Source of the DNA: an uncultured Bacteroidia bacterium
GTDB lineage: Bacteria; Bacteroidota; Bacteroidia; Bacteroidales; ML635J-15
Assembly: GCA_902776565.1 (NCBI GenBank)
Contig: CACYQN010000018.1
Coordinates: forward strand, 1-51,863
Length of the DNA stretch: 51,863 bases
Direction: 5' to 3'
The notes under the pieces were generated by a model. It did not search any database, was not told where the DNA came from, and saw only the letters and a program-made list of their open reading frames with translations. Shown here in pieces: positions 10,001 to 18,481 of this stretch (position 1 is its first letter; every line of letters starts with the position of its first letter). The translations under genes were made by a program, and so were the position numbers.

Positions 10001-10494
10001 AATGGTCGGCACGAATCAAGGGAACCAAGTACCACGCAATTTTCGAGCAGATAATTACTGCAGAAGATGTGGAGCCAGCTGTTGCTGTAATGTTCAACAA
10101 CGGGGAGATTGACCGAGATACATACGAAAATCTTGTGCGTGAATTTAGTTCGGCATTGTCGTGTGAGCCTCTGCGCAAGTGGTTCGACGGCAGTTGCAAA
10201 GTGTATAACGAGTTCAACATTATCTACCCGATGGACGAAAAGAATGACGACAAACTTAAACGTCCCGACAGGGTTATGGTTTTCTCCGACGAGGTTGTTA
10301 TTCTCGACTATAAGTTCGGCACGGAGAAGCATGATATGAAATATGCGAAGCAAGTTGCTAGATATAAGGAACTTATCTCTCAAATGAAGCAATTCTCGGG
10401 GAAGAATGTTTCTGCATATATTTGGTATTATTTTAAGAATGAATTGGTAAAGGTTGACTCTCTTGAGAGTATTACCACTATAAATTTGAGTTGA
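7060..10494 (+). CDS. UvrD/RecB-type helicase with C-terminal RecB-like nuclease (AddA-like)
   Basis: A 1144-residue SF1A DNA helicase for double-strand break resection. Walker A is SASAGSGKT near residues 8-16, motif II DEFQDTG near 401, motif III GDIKQSIYSWRGGD near 432, motif V IHKSKGLEADYIF near 772, motif VI LLYVAFTRAK near 855. The C-terminal PD-(D/E)XK nuclease is intact, with GTKYHAIFEQI near 990 and RPDRVMVFSDEVVILDYKFG near 1070-1087 (metal Asp and catalytic DYK). This domain order is that of AddA. The AddB-type partner is not next to it in this window. The methyltransferase gene starts one base after the stop. Confidence 0.92.
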   Translation: MDNLSVYSASAGSGKTFTIAYEYISMMLKAENYSAFRNILAVTFTNKACDEMKSRIVLNLFQISNVDKAPDDLKKKTKGIIDKIKERTGLDESTIIRRSRNFFTQIIHDYSFFSVHTIDSFFQKIVRNLTYELDMQQNYELELNTSLVISQLVDDIMLRAESDAELNKYISSMIEDNIEAEKKWIPKEAIKSFILQAVAADYKFSDFDIDAYEAKIDGIIKDFCDEFKKNIDGITAKIKSNGLNDDDFSHISGGIYNTYKSFSNFDSGKSLCLDMLLDKFSADKFLQDNWFKKDSKNTGLVSVFKPFTDEISKLDSVYDSKYKKFCTAYMVKKNLNLVRLYAKASEILHENLGRDSVFLLSDVPSLLSKIIRSNDDGSGDVSVMPFVFESIGTKYDNFMIDEFQDTGIKQWDIFQTMLHDALSQGHDSIVVGDIKQSIYSWRGGDWRILSRLANRDREELLADYCGLKSLTDNHRTARNIVEFNNDFFYQEYTKNESLFGDEKIDPQFKSLYDDVWQGVTEDKDSEINVRLYGSDGDSSDETLSDRIFKDMVSEIENLQLNHNVPPSKIMILVRKKSEASFVANSFLAIAESDRKPGVRYDVVSDEALYISTNRAVKIILAYMRYILSNKAGKNDDDKSANYDISLVESAYLYYLEKNNLEVCSCFNKEEMVQAFLEDLNPDGEPLEKQDLGKLKFLSEKQSFEIVDIMIGRLKLNENGRNVPFLIAFRNVVHNFSEKSTDLQSFIDYWDERGSEETLKIPESQNAMKIITIHKSKGLEADYIFIPFCNWEFVGSGGVGVEYMFVDEPIEGKLSGDGKVIKIPVAGKKALEKTSMAAEYNANLYRKAIESYNLLYVAFTRAKYGLYVSAIEKTESNKDEKKAAKPSKLTHVSQLLSDYFSDESLDGDIVVPTKGETLRKRSDGWNMSKDSSANVRIFTKGGLSAKDEKKTPSNGDFITDYPVCKKPQISIVHHLRDDVEGEWSARIKGTKYHAIFEQIITAEDVEPAVAVMFNNGEIDRDTYENLVREFSSALSCEPLRKWFDGSCKVYNEFNIIYPMDEKNDDKLKRPDRVMVFSDEVVILDYKFGTEKHDMKYAKQVARYKELISQMKQFSGKNVSAYIWYYFKNELVKVDSLESITTINLS

Positions 10495-10495
10495 T

Positions 10496-11260
10496 ATGAA
10501 GAAATTCATAAGGTTTTTGGTTCGTAAAATACCACGTCCTATACTGATAAGGTTTTCGGGTTTGTTTTCGATTCTTGTAAGACCTTTTTATATAGGTAAT
10601 AACGTTACGTGCCCTGTTTGTGGGAAATCGTTCCGCAAGTTTCTGCCGTATGGCAAGAGCGGTAGCGACAACCGTCTGTGTCCCAAGTGCTTGTCGCTTG
10701 AAAGGCATAGGCTTATGTGGTTGTACTGGACCGAATATTCCGATTTCTTTACAACGAGGAAATCCGTGCTTCACATTGCGCCGGAACAGCCATTCATAAA
10801 GCGGTTCAAGAAGGCTGAAAATCTGGAATATACCACCGCCGACCTTGTGTCGCCAATTGCCGACCTGCATTTCGACATTATGCAGATACCTTTGAAGGAC
10901 GAATCGTACGACTATATCATCTGCAACCATGTGCTCGAGCATGTTCCCAACGACATCACCGCAATGAAGGAGATTTTCCGTGTGCTGAAAAGCGGAGGTA
11001 CAGCCATTTTGCAGGTGCCAATAAATACAGATTTCAAGGAAACTTACGAGGATGCGAGCATTACCGACCCGTTGGAACGCGAAAAGCATTTTGGTCAGTA
11101 CGACCACGTTCGCTGGCACGGTCTGGACTATCCCGACAGACTCAGGTCGGTAGGTTTCGAGGTCGAGGAATTTGACATCAAGGAAAAGTTGCCAGCCGAA
11201 AAAATTGAACGCTATCGTCTTGACAAAAAGGAAATTCTTTATGTGGCGCGAAAAAAATAA
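10496..11260 (+). CDS. Class I SAM-dependent methyltransferase with N-terminal zinc ribbon
   Basis: A 254-residue protein. Residues about 39-62 hold CPVC and CPKC, a probable zinc ribbon, preceded by a basic N-terminus. The following type 11 methyltransferase fold shows a degenerate SAM motif I (VLHIAPEQPF, lacking the usual GxGxG), a DIMQIPLKDESYDYIICNHVLEHV motif with the acidic residue and HVLEHV, and the VLKSGGTAIL motif. Target unknown; similar proteins are often linked to glycan or polysaccharide loci, which is not evident here. It begins one base after the helicase stop. Confidence 0.85.
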   Translation: MKKFIRFLVRKIPRPILIRFSGLFSILVRPFYIGNNVTCPVCGKSFRKFLPYGKSGSDNRLCPKCLSLERHRLMWLYWTEYSDFFTTRKSVLHIAPEQPFIKRFKKAENLEYTTADLVSPIADLHFDIMQIPLKDESYDYIICNHVLEHVPNDITAMKEIFRVLKSGGTAILQVPINTDFKETYEDASITDPLEREKHFGQYDHVRWHGLDYPDRLRSVGFEVEEFDIKEKLPAEKIERYRLDKKEILYVARKK

Positions 11261-11294
11261 TTGATTTTTTTGCTGCAGTTCCGAAAATTTATTT

Positions 11295-11302
11295 TAAATT
11301 TG
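11295..11302 (+). promoter_or_regulatory. Candidate -7 promoter box (TAAATTTG) for the sigma factor gene
   Basis: TAAATTTG fits TAnnTTTG in the 134-base gap before the sigma gene, with a TTG at 11270-11272 spaced 22 bases upstream. It predicts an untranslated leader of about 85 bases. Confidence 0.45.
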
Positions 11303-11394
11303 CCTCGTTAAAGTATTATTATTGACATTTTAAAAAGAAAGGAAGAACGCCTATAAGATACATTTTTATCCTTAACTTATTGTAAGACAGAAAT

Positions 11395-11979
11395 ATGACA
11401 TACGACAAGTTTTCGGATCAGATGCTGATTGACGCATTTGTTTCAGGGGATAAAAAGTGCATCGAGGTTCTTATCGAGAGGTATAAGGGCAAAGTTTATT
11501 CTTATATACTTTTGAATGTCAAGAATCCCACAGTTGCAGACGATATATTTCAGGACACATTTTTGAAAGTGATGTCTTCGTTGCGTTCGCGTTCCTATTC
11601 CGAGGAAGGCAAGTTTCTGCCTTGGGTGATGCGCATTGCCCACAATCTGGTAATCGACTATTTCAGGTACGACAAGAATAACGGACTGACATCTAGCGAC
11701 GAGAACGAATATGTGTTGAATTCCACTTCGTTGGCAGACTCCACTATCGAGGACAGGATTGTTGACGAGCAGATACTTACCGATGTGAAAAAATTGCTCG
11801 AATATTTGCCGCCCGAGCAGAAGGAAGTGATAATGCTGAGGCACTACGGCGGAATGAGTTTCAAGGAGATTGCCGATGTCACCAACGTAAGCATAAACAC
11901 CGCGTTGGGTCGTATGCGCTATGCAATAATGAACCTCCGCAGGATCGTTGACGAGAAGAAAATAATCCTTACTAGATAG
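11395..11979 (+). CDS. ECF-type RNA polymerase sigma factor
   Basis: A 194-residue sigma-70 family protein with only regions 2 and 4. Region 2 covers about 25-100 (ADDIFQDTFLKVM, LPWVMRIAHNLVIDYFR) and region 4 about 130-190 (LPPEQKEVIMLRHYGGMSFKEIADVTNVSINTALGRMRYA, written here as the span only by its ends: LPPEQKEV to GRMRYA), a helix-turn-helix that binds the -35 element. No anti-sigma gene adjoins it; it is a single-gene unit with its own leader and terminator, so its trigger is unknown. Confidence 0.93.
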   Translation: MTYDKFSDQMLIDAFVSGDKKCIEVLIERYKGKVYSYILLNVKNPTVADDIFQDTFLKVMSSLRSRSYSEEGKFLPWVMRIAHNLVIDYFRYDKNNGLTSSDENEYVLNSTSLADSTIEDRIVDEQILTDVKKLLEYLPPEQKEVIMLRHYGGMSFKEIADVTNVSINTALGRMRYAIMNLRRIVDEKKIILTR

Positions 11980-12009
11980 TATATACTCCACACTCAATAT
12001 CTTCATAGG

Positions 12010-12036
12010 CATCCGTCGTGAGACGGGTGTTTTTTT
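12010..12036 (+). terminator. Terminator after the sigma factor gene
   Basis: CATCCGTC and GACGGGTG form an 8-bp stem with one G-T pair and a GTGA tetraloop, followed by seven T residues. Confidence 0.88.
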
Positions 12037-12094
12037 GTGGACATTTAATTTTAAAAAATCCTAAATCGTACTTCGTAAATCTTAAATTTATTTT

Positions 12095-12102
12095 TAACTT
12101 TG
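12095..12102 (+). promoter_or_regulatory. Candidate -7 promoter box (TAACTTTG) for dsbD
   Basis: TAACTTTG fits the TAnnTTTG consensus, 22 bases before the dsbD start codon. The -33 region is AT-rich without a clear TTG. Confidence 0.45.
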
Positions 12103-12124
12103 CGACTCACAAAACAAAACGTAT

Positions 12125-14227
12125 ATGAACTTTTTGCGAAGAATCTTTTTGTTGGCTACTGCAATGTTCGCATTCTCAATGCTTTTTGCGCAGATGGCCG
12201 AACCTGTTAAGTGGAAATTCTCGACCGAAAAGATTTCCGACAAGGAATACAACCTTGTAATGACGGCAACAATCGAGGACAAATGGCACCTCTATTCACA
12301 GCATTTCGATGCGGGCGGACCTATGCCCCTCGTGATTACTTACACAAAGTCGGACAAGTACAAAACCGTCGGACAAACTACCGAGTCGCCGGCTCCTACA
12401 GCCGAGTACGACGATGTTTTTATGGTAAATGTCAAGTATTTCACCAAGAAGGCGACTTTCAAGCAGAAAATTGAAGTTTTGACCGATGCTTCATTCTCAG
12501 TAAAGGCCGAACTGAACGGTCAGGCTTGCTTCGAGGACGGTCAGTGCCTGCCGGTAAGCGCCGATGCAAAGTTCAACATCGACTTGCCAAAGAAAGAAAC
12601 TACAGAACCTGAAAAAACTGCTGAAAGCAAGGTCGAGACAACCGAAAAAGCAGCCGAACCTGCCGATGCTGTTGTGGCTGAGGAAGAACCTGCTGCCGAC
12701 TCCACAGAAGCCGTTGCTGAGCCCGTACAGTCGGACAAGGGCGGAACTCCGCGCATTGTTTCGCAGAACGAATTTGTCGAGGAAACAACTGAAGACGGTT
12801 CCATGTGGGCATTCTTCTTCCTTTCCCTGCTGTTTGGTATCCTTGGAATTTTGACACCTTGCGTGTTCCCGATGATTCCAATGACCATCAGCTTCTTTAT
12901 GCAGGGCGAGTCAAGCAAGTTCAATTCAATACTCAAGGCTTTGGTTTTCGGAATCTCAATTACTTTGCTATATACTATTATAGGTGTGATTGTTTCGCTT
13001 ACGAATGCTGGCGCAGGACTTACCACCGTGCTTAGCACGCACTGGATTCCGAACTTGATTTTCTTCCTGCTGTTCGTTGCATTCGCTGCTTCACTGTTCG
13101 GCTTGTTCGAGATTATTCTCCCGACTTCGCTGGCAAACAAGAGCGACAAGCAGGTTGACAAGGGCGGTATTTTCGCATCGTTCTTCCTCGCACTCACAAC
13201 GGTAATCGTAAGTTTCAGCTGTACAGGACCAATTGTCGGAGCTTTGTTGGTAAAGGCTGCCAGTGGAAACGTACTTGAACCGACAATCGGTATGCTTGGC
13301 TTCGGACTTGGCTTTGCTTTGCCGTTTACAATCTTGGCAATAGCACCGAACTGGCTCAAGAAGTTGCCGAAGTCTGGCGGATGGATGAACTCGGTGAAGG
13401 TTGTAATGGGCTTCTGCCTGTTGGCATTCTCGCTCAAGTACTTCTCAAACATCGACCAGAACTATCATCTCGACATTATGAGCCGCGAACTTTACATTGC
13501 TATATGGATTGTAATCAGTGTTTTGTGCGGACTTTACCTGCTTGGCAAGATTCGTTTCAAAATGGACAGCGAGGTTAAGACTGTCGGTTTCTTCCGTATG
13601 ATTTTGGCATCGGCGTTCTTTGTTTTCGCACTCTATTTGTTCCCGGGAATGTTTGGTGCAAACCTTTCGTCGGTATCGGGCTTGCTTCCGCCAATGACAA
13701 CTCAGAACTTCAACCTTGCCGACGATGGCGGAGCTGCTTCCGAAGGCGCTTTGTGCGGAACGCCAAAGTATTCGGAGTCGATGCACACTGCATACGGCGT
13801 AAATGCATATTTCGACTACAAGCAGGCATTCGAGTGCGCAAAGGCTCAAAATAAGCCGATAATCCTTTATTTCACAGGACATTCGTGCGCAAACTGCAAG
13901 AAGATGCAGGCTGAAATCTGGGCAAACAAGTCGATTGCCGAAAAGTTCAACAACGAGTTTGTGATGACAGCCTTGTATGTAGATGAGAAATCGGTTGAAG
14001 TGCCTGTAGAAGAGCAGTTTACATCATCGAACGACGGCAAGGTGAAGAAGACTTTGGGCGAGGTTAACGCCGACATCCAGATTGTCAACTTCCAGTGCAA
14101 CACCCAGCCGTACTATGTGGTTGTAAGTCCCGAAGGTCAGGTGCTTACAAAGCCGATGTCGTACAACACTAATGCAGAGGAATTTATGGAATTCCTTAAC
14201 GAAGGATTGAAGAATTATAAAAAGTAG
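12125..14227 (+). CDS. dsbD: Thiol:disulfide interchange protein DsbD family
   Basis: A 700-residue inner-membrane electron carrier that moves reducing power from cytoplasmic thioredoxin to the periplasm. Residues 1-23 are a signal peptide. An N-terminal DsbD-alpha-like domain (about 28-158) has the paired cysteines in QACFEDGQCLP. An Ala/Pro/Glu-rich linker (about 160-215) follows, then eight or so membrane segments (about 222-515) with the paired cysteines in TPCVFPM (near 245) and FSCTGPI (near 364). The C-terminal thioredoxin domain (about 560-700) has the redox motif CANCK near 588. All three disulfide pairs are present. The S46 peptidase follows after 10 bases. Confidence 0.93.
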   Translation: MNFLRRIFLLATAMFAFSMLFAQMAEPVKWKFSTEKISDKEYNLVMTATIEDKWHLYSQHFDAGGPMPLVITYTKSDKYKTVGQTTESPAPTAEYDDVFMVNVKYFTKKATFKQKIEVLTDASFSVKAELNGQACFEDGQCLPVSADAKFNIDLPKKETTEPEKTAESKVETTEKAAEPADAVVAEEEPAADSTEAVAEPVQSDKGGTPRIVSQNEFVEETTEDGSMWAFFFLSLLFGILGILTPCVFPMIPMTISFFMQGESSKFNSILKALVFGISITLLYTIIGVIVSLTNAGAGLTTVLSTHWIPNLIFFLLFVAFAASLFGLFEIILPTSLANKSDKQVDKGGIFASFFLALTTVIVSFSCTGPIVGALLVKAASGNVLEPTIGMLGFGLGFALPFTILAIAPNWLKKLPKSGGWMNSVKVVMGFCLLAFSLKYFSNIDQNYHLDIMSRELYIAIWIVISVLCGLYLLGKIRFKMDSEVKTVGFFRMILASAFFVFALYLFPGMFGANLSSVSGLLPPMTTQNFNLADDGGAASEGALCGTPKYSESMHTAYGVNAYFDYKQAFECAKAQNKPIILYFTGHSCANCKKMQAEIWANKSIAEKFNNEFVMTALYVDEKSVEVPVEEQFTSSNDGKVKKTLGEVNADIQIVNFQCNTQPYYVVVSPEGQVLTKPMSYNTNAEEFMEFLNEGLKNYKK

Positions 14228-14237
14228 AAATATATAA

Positions 14238-16415
14238 ATGTATAAAATTGGATTTATGAGAAGATTTGCAGCAATTTTGTTCGTGTTTGTCTTTGCGTTT
14301 GGTTTCACCGCAAGGGCTGACGAAGGTATGTGGCTATTGTCGATGATTGGCAAGAACTACGACGATATGAAGAAGCAGGGTTTCAAGCTGACACCCGAAG
14401 ATATTTATAGTGTAAACAAAGGTTGTATCAAGGATGCAGTTGTAGGTTTGGGTAGGGAAGGTTCTCCTTTCTGGCATTTCTGCACGGGCGAAATCGTTTC
14501 GGGCGAAGGCCTTATGTTCACCAACCATCACTGCGGATATTCAATGATTCAGACCCATTCGACAGTAGAACACGACTACCTGAAGGATGGTTTCTGGGCA
14601 TACTCAAAGGAAGAGGAACTTTCAAATCCTGGCATTACCGCTTCGATTCTTGTTAGGATTGAGGATGTTACCTCCGAAATTGAAAAGTCGTTCAAGAAGG
14701 ATATGTCCGAAAAGGACCGCAACATTGCATTGAAAAAGGCATCAAAGACCATAATCGACAATGCTGTTGCTGGAACCAACTACAAGGCTCAGGTAAAAGA
14801 TATGTTCGGTGGAAACCAGTATTTCTTGTTGGTATATGTTACTTATCAGGATGTTCGCCTTGTTGGTGCTCCTCCTTCATCGATGGGTAAGTTCGGTGGC
14901 GATACCGACAACTGGATGTGGCCGCGCCATACTGCCGACTTCTCAATGTTCAGAATTTACACAGCTCCCGACGGTTCACCGGCAAAATATTCAAAGAAAA
15001 ATGTTCCTCTGAAACCGAAGCATTTCCTGCCTGTTAGTGCAAAGGGAATCGAAGATGGCGACTTTGCAATGGTTATGGGCTTCCCAGGTACAACCAACCG
15101 CTATGTCACTTCGTACGGACTCGAAGAAGTTATGCAGGTTACAAACAAGTTGAGATACGAAATCAGAGATGTGAAGGTCAACGAGTTGCGTAAGAAGATG
15201 AACGCCGACCCGAAGGTAAAGATTCAGTATGCTTCGAAATATGCTTCCTGCTCAAACTATTGGAAGTACTCCAACGAGCAGAACAAGGCTTTGGCTCACC
15301 TCAACACAATGGGAATCAAGAAGCAGATTGAGGCTGACTTGTGCAAGTGGGCCGATGCAAAGGGCGAATCGAAGTACCGTGACGCTTTGAATGCTTTGCA
15401 GAAAATCTATAGTTCAAGAAGAAATCATGCAGTAGCAAGAATGTATATCACCGAAGGTCTTCTCGGTAGCGAATTGCCGTATTTTGCATTTGGCTGCAGG
15501 TCGTTGGCAACGGCTTTCGCTTCGAAGGAAATTGCTGAAATAAATTCGGCAGTAAGCGATATGAGAGAGCCGGCAAAGGAATTCTACAAGGACTACGACC
15601 CCGAAACAGAGCGCGCACTTATGAAGGCTTTGTTCAGAAAGGCTTACAACGAGATGAGTCCCGATTTCTATCCCGAGTTCTTCAAGACTATCCAAGGCAA
15701 GTACAAGGGCGACGTAGAAAAGTATGTTGATGATGCTTTCTCGAAGTCAATTTTCTCTACCGAAGCAAAGTTTAACGCTTTCCTCGACAAGCCATCGGGT
15801 TCAGCCTTCACTAAGGACCCAGTATTGCAGATGGGTAACGACATAATTGATGTTTACAGAAATGTTTCGATTGCATACAACGACTTGTCGGCTGACCTTG
15901 AACGCAACAACCGTATTTTCATCGAAGGTGTACTTGCAATGAACCCCAGCAAGAACTTTGCTCCCGATGCAAACTCGACAATAAGAATGACTTACGGAAA
16001 TGTCAAGAGCTACGAACCTCGTGATGGCGTTTTCTACGACTACTATACTACCTTGAAGGGTGTGATGGAAAAGGAAAATCCTGACAGCTATGAATTTATT
16101 GTTCCCGAAAAGTTGAAACAACTTTACAAGGACAAGAATTTCGGTCCGTATGTAAACAAGAATGGTGATGTTCCTACTTGCTTCATTACCAACAACGATA
16201 TTACCGGTGGTAATTCGGGCAGCCCTGTTATCAATGGCAACGGCGAACTTATCGGTCTTGCATTCGACGGTAACAGCGAGGCAATGTCGGGCGACATCGA
16301 CTTCGAGGAAAACTTGCAGAGGTGCATCTGCCTTGATGTAAGATACGCTTTGTTCATCATCGACAAGTACGCAAATGCTCAGAACCTTATTAAGGAAATG
16401 GACATCAAGAGATAA
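14238..16415 (+). CDS. S46 family dipeptidyl-peptidase (DPP7/DPP11-like)
   Basis: A 725-residue periplasmic serine exopeptidase that releases dipeptides, central to peptide use in asaccharolytic and gut Bacteroidetes. A signal peptide ends near TARA; an internal ATG at 14256 (MRRFAAILF) is an equally plausible start. The S46 triad is visible: His in TNHHCGY near residue 96, Asp in RHTADFSMF near 233, Ser in GGNSGSPV near 660. The segment GNSEAMSGDIDFEEN near the C-terminus is the region where Gly or Arg separates DPP7-like from DPP11-like specificity; a Gly is seen, but without an alignment I do not assign the subtype. Length is normal. Confidence 0.93.
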   Translation: MYKIGFMRRFAAILFVFVFAFGFTARADEGMWLLSMIGKNYDDMKKQGFKLTPEDIYSVNKGCIKDAVVGLGREGSPFWHFCTGEIVSGEGLMFTNHHCGYSMIQTHSTVEHDYLKDGFWAYSKEEELSNPGITASILVRIEDVTSEIEKSFKKDMSEKDRNIALKKASKTIIDNAVAGTNYKAQVKDMFGGNQYFLLVYVTYQDVRLVGAPPSSMGKFGGDTDNWMWPRHTADFSMFRIYTAPDGSPAKYSKKNVPLKPKHFLPVSAKGIEDGDFAMVMGFPGTTNRYVTSYGLEEVMQVTNKLRYEIRDVKVNELRKKMNADPKVKIQYASKYASCSNYWKYSNEQNKALAHLNTMGIKKQIEADLCKWADAKGESKYRDALNALQKIYSSRRNHAVARMYITEGLLGSELPYFAFGCRSLATAFASKEIAEINSAVSDMREPAKEFYKDYDPETERALMKALFRKAYNEMSPDFYPEFFKTIQGKYKGDVEKYVDDAFSKSIFSTEAKFNAFLDKPSGSAFTKDPVLQMGNDIIDVYRNVSIAYNDLSADLERNNRIFIEGVLAMNPSKNFAPDANSTIRMTYGNVKSYEPRDGVFYDYYTTLKGVMEKENPDSYEFIVPEKLKQLYKDKNFGPYVNKNGDVPTCFITNNDITGGNSGSPVINGNGELIGLAFDGNSEAMSGDIDFEENLQRCICLDVRYALFIIDKYANAQNLIKEMDIKR

Positions 16416-16438
16416 AAGGTTCCCTTAAAAAATACAAA

Positions 16439-16467
16439 GCCGGTAGAATTTCTATCGGCTTTTTTTA
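16439..16467 (+). terminator. Terminator after the S46 peptidase gene
   Basis: GCCGGTAGA and CTATCGGC pair around an ATTT loop (G-T pair inside) and are followed by eight T residues. Confidence 0.88.
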
Positions 16468-16473
16468 TTCTGG

Positions 16474-16576
16474 TTTTCAGTAATTTGCCAAAAATATTGA
16501 CGAAAATTTTGCTTATCTCACACATTTTTATGACGAATATTGGTCTTTATTTGCACGTTTTGTTGACGAATATTGC
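16474..16576 (-). repeat. 33-nt-period repeat tract, left copy, reading into the ATPase 3' end
   Basis: The word GACGA recurs at 16499, 16532 and 16565 (period 33), within units sharing GACGAATATT and CACATTTTT. The first 75 or so bases are nearly identical to 17916-17990 in the same orientation. The last 19 codons of the ATPase gene and its stop are made of this tract. Confidence 0.88.
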
Positions 16577-17882
16577 CAATAACTTGTGGCAGAAGCATTA
16601 TGGCGAACAGCGGCAAGTCGGTTATGGTCTTTCCCTGCTCAAATGGTGCCATAGAAGTTCTAACAACGCATGATGCCCCATACTGATTTATGAATAGTCC
16701 CAACGACTTAGCTTTCAGATTCTTTTCTGCTTTTACTTCCAACGGAACAATCATATCGCCAAGTTGTATGATAAAATCCACCTCGGCAGTTCCCACATCT
16801 GGTGTCCAATAATGGATTTCCATATCTTCGTTAACACTTATCTGCTGGAATACGAATTGTTCAGTTAGCGCACCTTTGTACTGCGAAAAAAAGTCATCGC
16901 CATCGACAAGCGACTTGGCATCAAGTCCGGCAATGGCACCCATAAGTCCGATGTCCAAAAGGTACAACTTGAATGAATCGGCATCTTCGTAGCCTTTAAG
17001 AGGGAGCCATCCTGCCGAAATACGTGTTACTTTTGACACCACTCCTGCATTGCATAGCCATTGGATTGAAGTTTCAAAGTCCCTTGCACGTGCACTCGGT
17101 CGCACTGCCGTATATACGAATTTCTTGTTTTCCTTTGCCAACTGGGAAGGAACAGAATTCCAGACCATTATCATACGCTGTACGATTTCTTTTGGCGGAT
17201 GGTTCGAAAAGTCGCGTTCGTACGACTTCAGCAGGTTGTTCTGTACGGTTCGCACTGCATTGTAGTCCTTCTCCTCGGCGAATGTCAGCACGGCTTCGGG
17301 CATACCTCCAACATAGTAGTACTGGCGTAGCATCTCAATATAATTTGAAGCAAAAGGTTCTATTGCCTTCCAGTCGAGTGTGCGGAGCATATCAGCAAGA
17401 CCATCCTTGCCAAGTGCGCAAAGAAATTCGTCGAATGTGAGCGGATGCACATTTATGAAATCGACCTTGCCGACAGGAAACGAATCATCCTTGTGGTCGA
17501 TTACGCCAAGCAAAGAGCCTGCAGCTATTATGTGATACTGCGGAGCCTTGTCGTGGAAATATTTTAGCGACAGCAAACCGCGCCGTGCGTGCTGAATCTC
17601 ATCGAAGAAAAGCAATGTTTTTCCTGCTTCGACCTTCGTGCCAGTAGCCGACTGTATTGCAAGCAATATGCGGTCAATGTCGAAATCCATCTCAAAAATC
17701 GACCTCAACTGCTCTGAATCCTCAAAGTTTACTTCGACAAACGACTCAAATTCGTTTTTGCCGAGTTCCCTTGCAAGCCAAGTCTTGCCGGTCTGCCTTG
17801 CACCTTCCAAAATCAGAGGTTTACGCTTTCCCGACGGCTTGTTTTTCCACTCCACTAGTTTGCTGTAAATATTTCGTTTCAT
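16518..17882 (-). CDS. AAA ATPase with C-terminal DUF4143 domain (copy 1)
   Basis: A 454-residue protein of the AAA_14/DUF4143 class: Walker A EGARQTGKT near residues 26-34, Walker B LLFFDEIQHA near 91-100, sensor AAGSLLG near 140, then a winged-helix middle and a DUF4143 domain with EVDFIIQLGDMIVPLEVKA near 372-390, which resembles a restriction-like nuclease core (D...EVK). The family is widespread and of unknown function. Its paralogue lies at 50028-51353. The last 19 residues (GNIRQQNVQIKTNIRHKNV) are not family sequence but translation of the 33-nt repeat tract, so the original stop has been replaced. A second tract lies 33 bases upstream of the start. Stand-alone, between + strand genes. 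Confidence 0.9.
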   Translation of the reverse strand: MKRNIYSKLVEWKNKPSGKRKPLILEGARQTGKTWLARELGKNEFESFVEVNFEDSEQLRSIFEMDFDIDRILLAIQSATGTKVEAGKTLLFFDEIQHARRGLLSLKYFHDKAPQYHIIAAGSLLGVIDHKDDSFPVGKVDFINVHPLTFDEFLCALGKDGLADMLRTLDWKAIEPFASNYIEMLRQYYYVGGMPEAVLTFAEEKDYNAVRTVQNNLLKSYERDFSNHPPKEIVQRMIMVWNSVPSQLAKENKKFVYTAVRPSARARDFETSIQWLCNAGVVSKVTRISAGWLPLKGYEDADSFKLYLLDIGLMGAIAGLDAKSLVDGDDFFSQYKGALTEQFVFQQISVNEDMEIHYWTPDVGTAEVDFIIQLGDMIVPLEVKAEKNLKAKSLGLFINQYGASCVVRTSMAPFEQGKTITDLPLFAIMLLPQVIGNIRQQNVQIKTNIRHKNV

Positions 17883-17915
17883 AATCTAAAAATATGTCGT
17901 TGCAAAAATAATTAG

Positions 17916-18016
17916 TTTTCAGTAATTTGCCAAAAATGTTGACGAAAAATTTGCTTATCTCACACATTTTTGTGACGAATATTTGGCATATCTCGCACAT
18001 TTTGTTGACGAATAAA
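17916..18016 (-). repeat. 33-nt-period repeat tract, right copy, upstream of the ATPase start
   Basis: GACGA recurs at 17941, 17974 and 18007 with an exact 33-base period. The tract is a direct repeat of 16474-16576, beginning with the same TTTTCAGTAATTTGCC. Read with the gene it forms the 5' flank, ending about 33 bases before the start codon. Confidence 0.88.
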
Positions 18017-18166
18017 GTCAAAGAAATAGTATTCGCCTTCTTGTTGATGATATGTCTCTTGGATTTCGTTTGTTGCAAAAGTGTGTTTTTTTATTATATA
18101 GAAAATATTTTACTTTGGAAGCTATATGCGTGTTGACACAATGTACTTTTTGTTATAGGCACCTTA

Positions 18167-18380
18167 GTCATTACTCGCAAGCTTCGTGCTCTAAAGGGTC
18201 CACAAGACAAAGCGAACCGACTAAGGAACGTGTCGTGTGAGCCTGTCTATGCGGAACTCCTTCACGAAACGGAGTGAGTAATCTCCATCGAAATCTCTTT
18301 TCTCGGGAGATTCCGCATAGTTGAACAATATTACGCTCCTCCGTTCCGTATCGCGTTATTGTTCTAACTTGCGGAATGAC
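18167..18380. mobile_element. MITE-like palindromic element, copy A (GTCATT...GGAATGAC)
   Basis: The stretch begins GTCATT and ends GGAATGAC. Its last 76 bases (18305-18380) match 27345-27420 almost base for base, including AGATTCCGCATAG, AACAATATTACGCTC and CGCGTTATTGTTCT, and its AAGGAACG...GTGAG part matches 27293-27315. The inner arms AACAATATTACGC / GCGTTATTGTT form a hairpin. No coding capacity. It fills most of the 465 bases between the ATPase cassette and the next gene; 18017-18166 shows nothing recognisable. Confidence 0.7.
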
Positions 18381-18423
18381 TTATTGTTAGTATAAATTTA
18401 GTCAACTTGTATATAGTTCCCTT

Positions 18424-18431
18424 TACTTTTG
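18424..18431 (+). promoter_or_regulatory. Candidate -7 promoter box (TACTTTTG)
   Basis: TACTTTTG fits TAnnTTTG, 50 bases before the lipoprotein start. No ideally spaced -33 TTG. Confidence 0.4.
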
Positions 18432-18481
18432 CGTACAATATTTTCATTGTGTTCTCGTTGTTAAGAAGTTAAATCGTTAAA

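Noticed and set aside
17927..18136. Small + strand frames over the 33-nt repeat tract next to copy 1 ATPase
   Set aside because: They follow from the stop-free 33-base period and have no start signals or conserved features.
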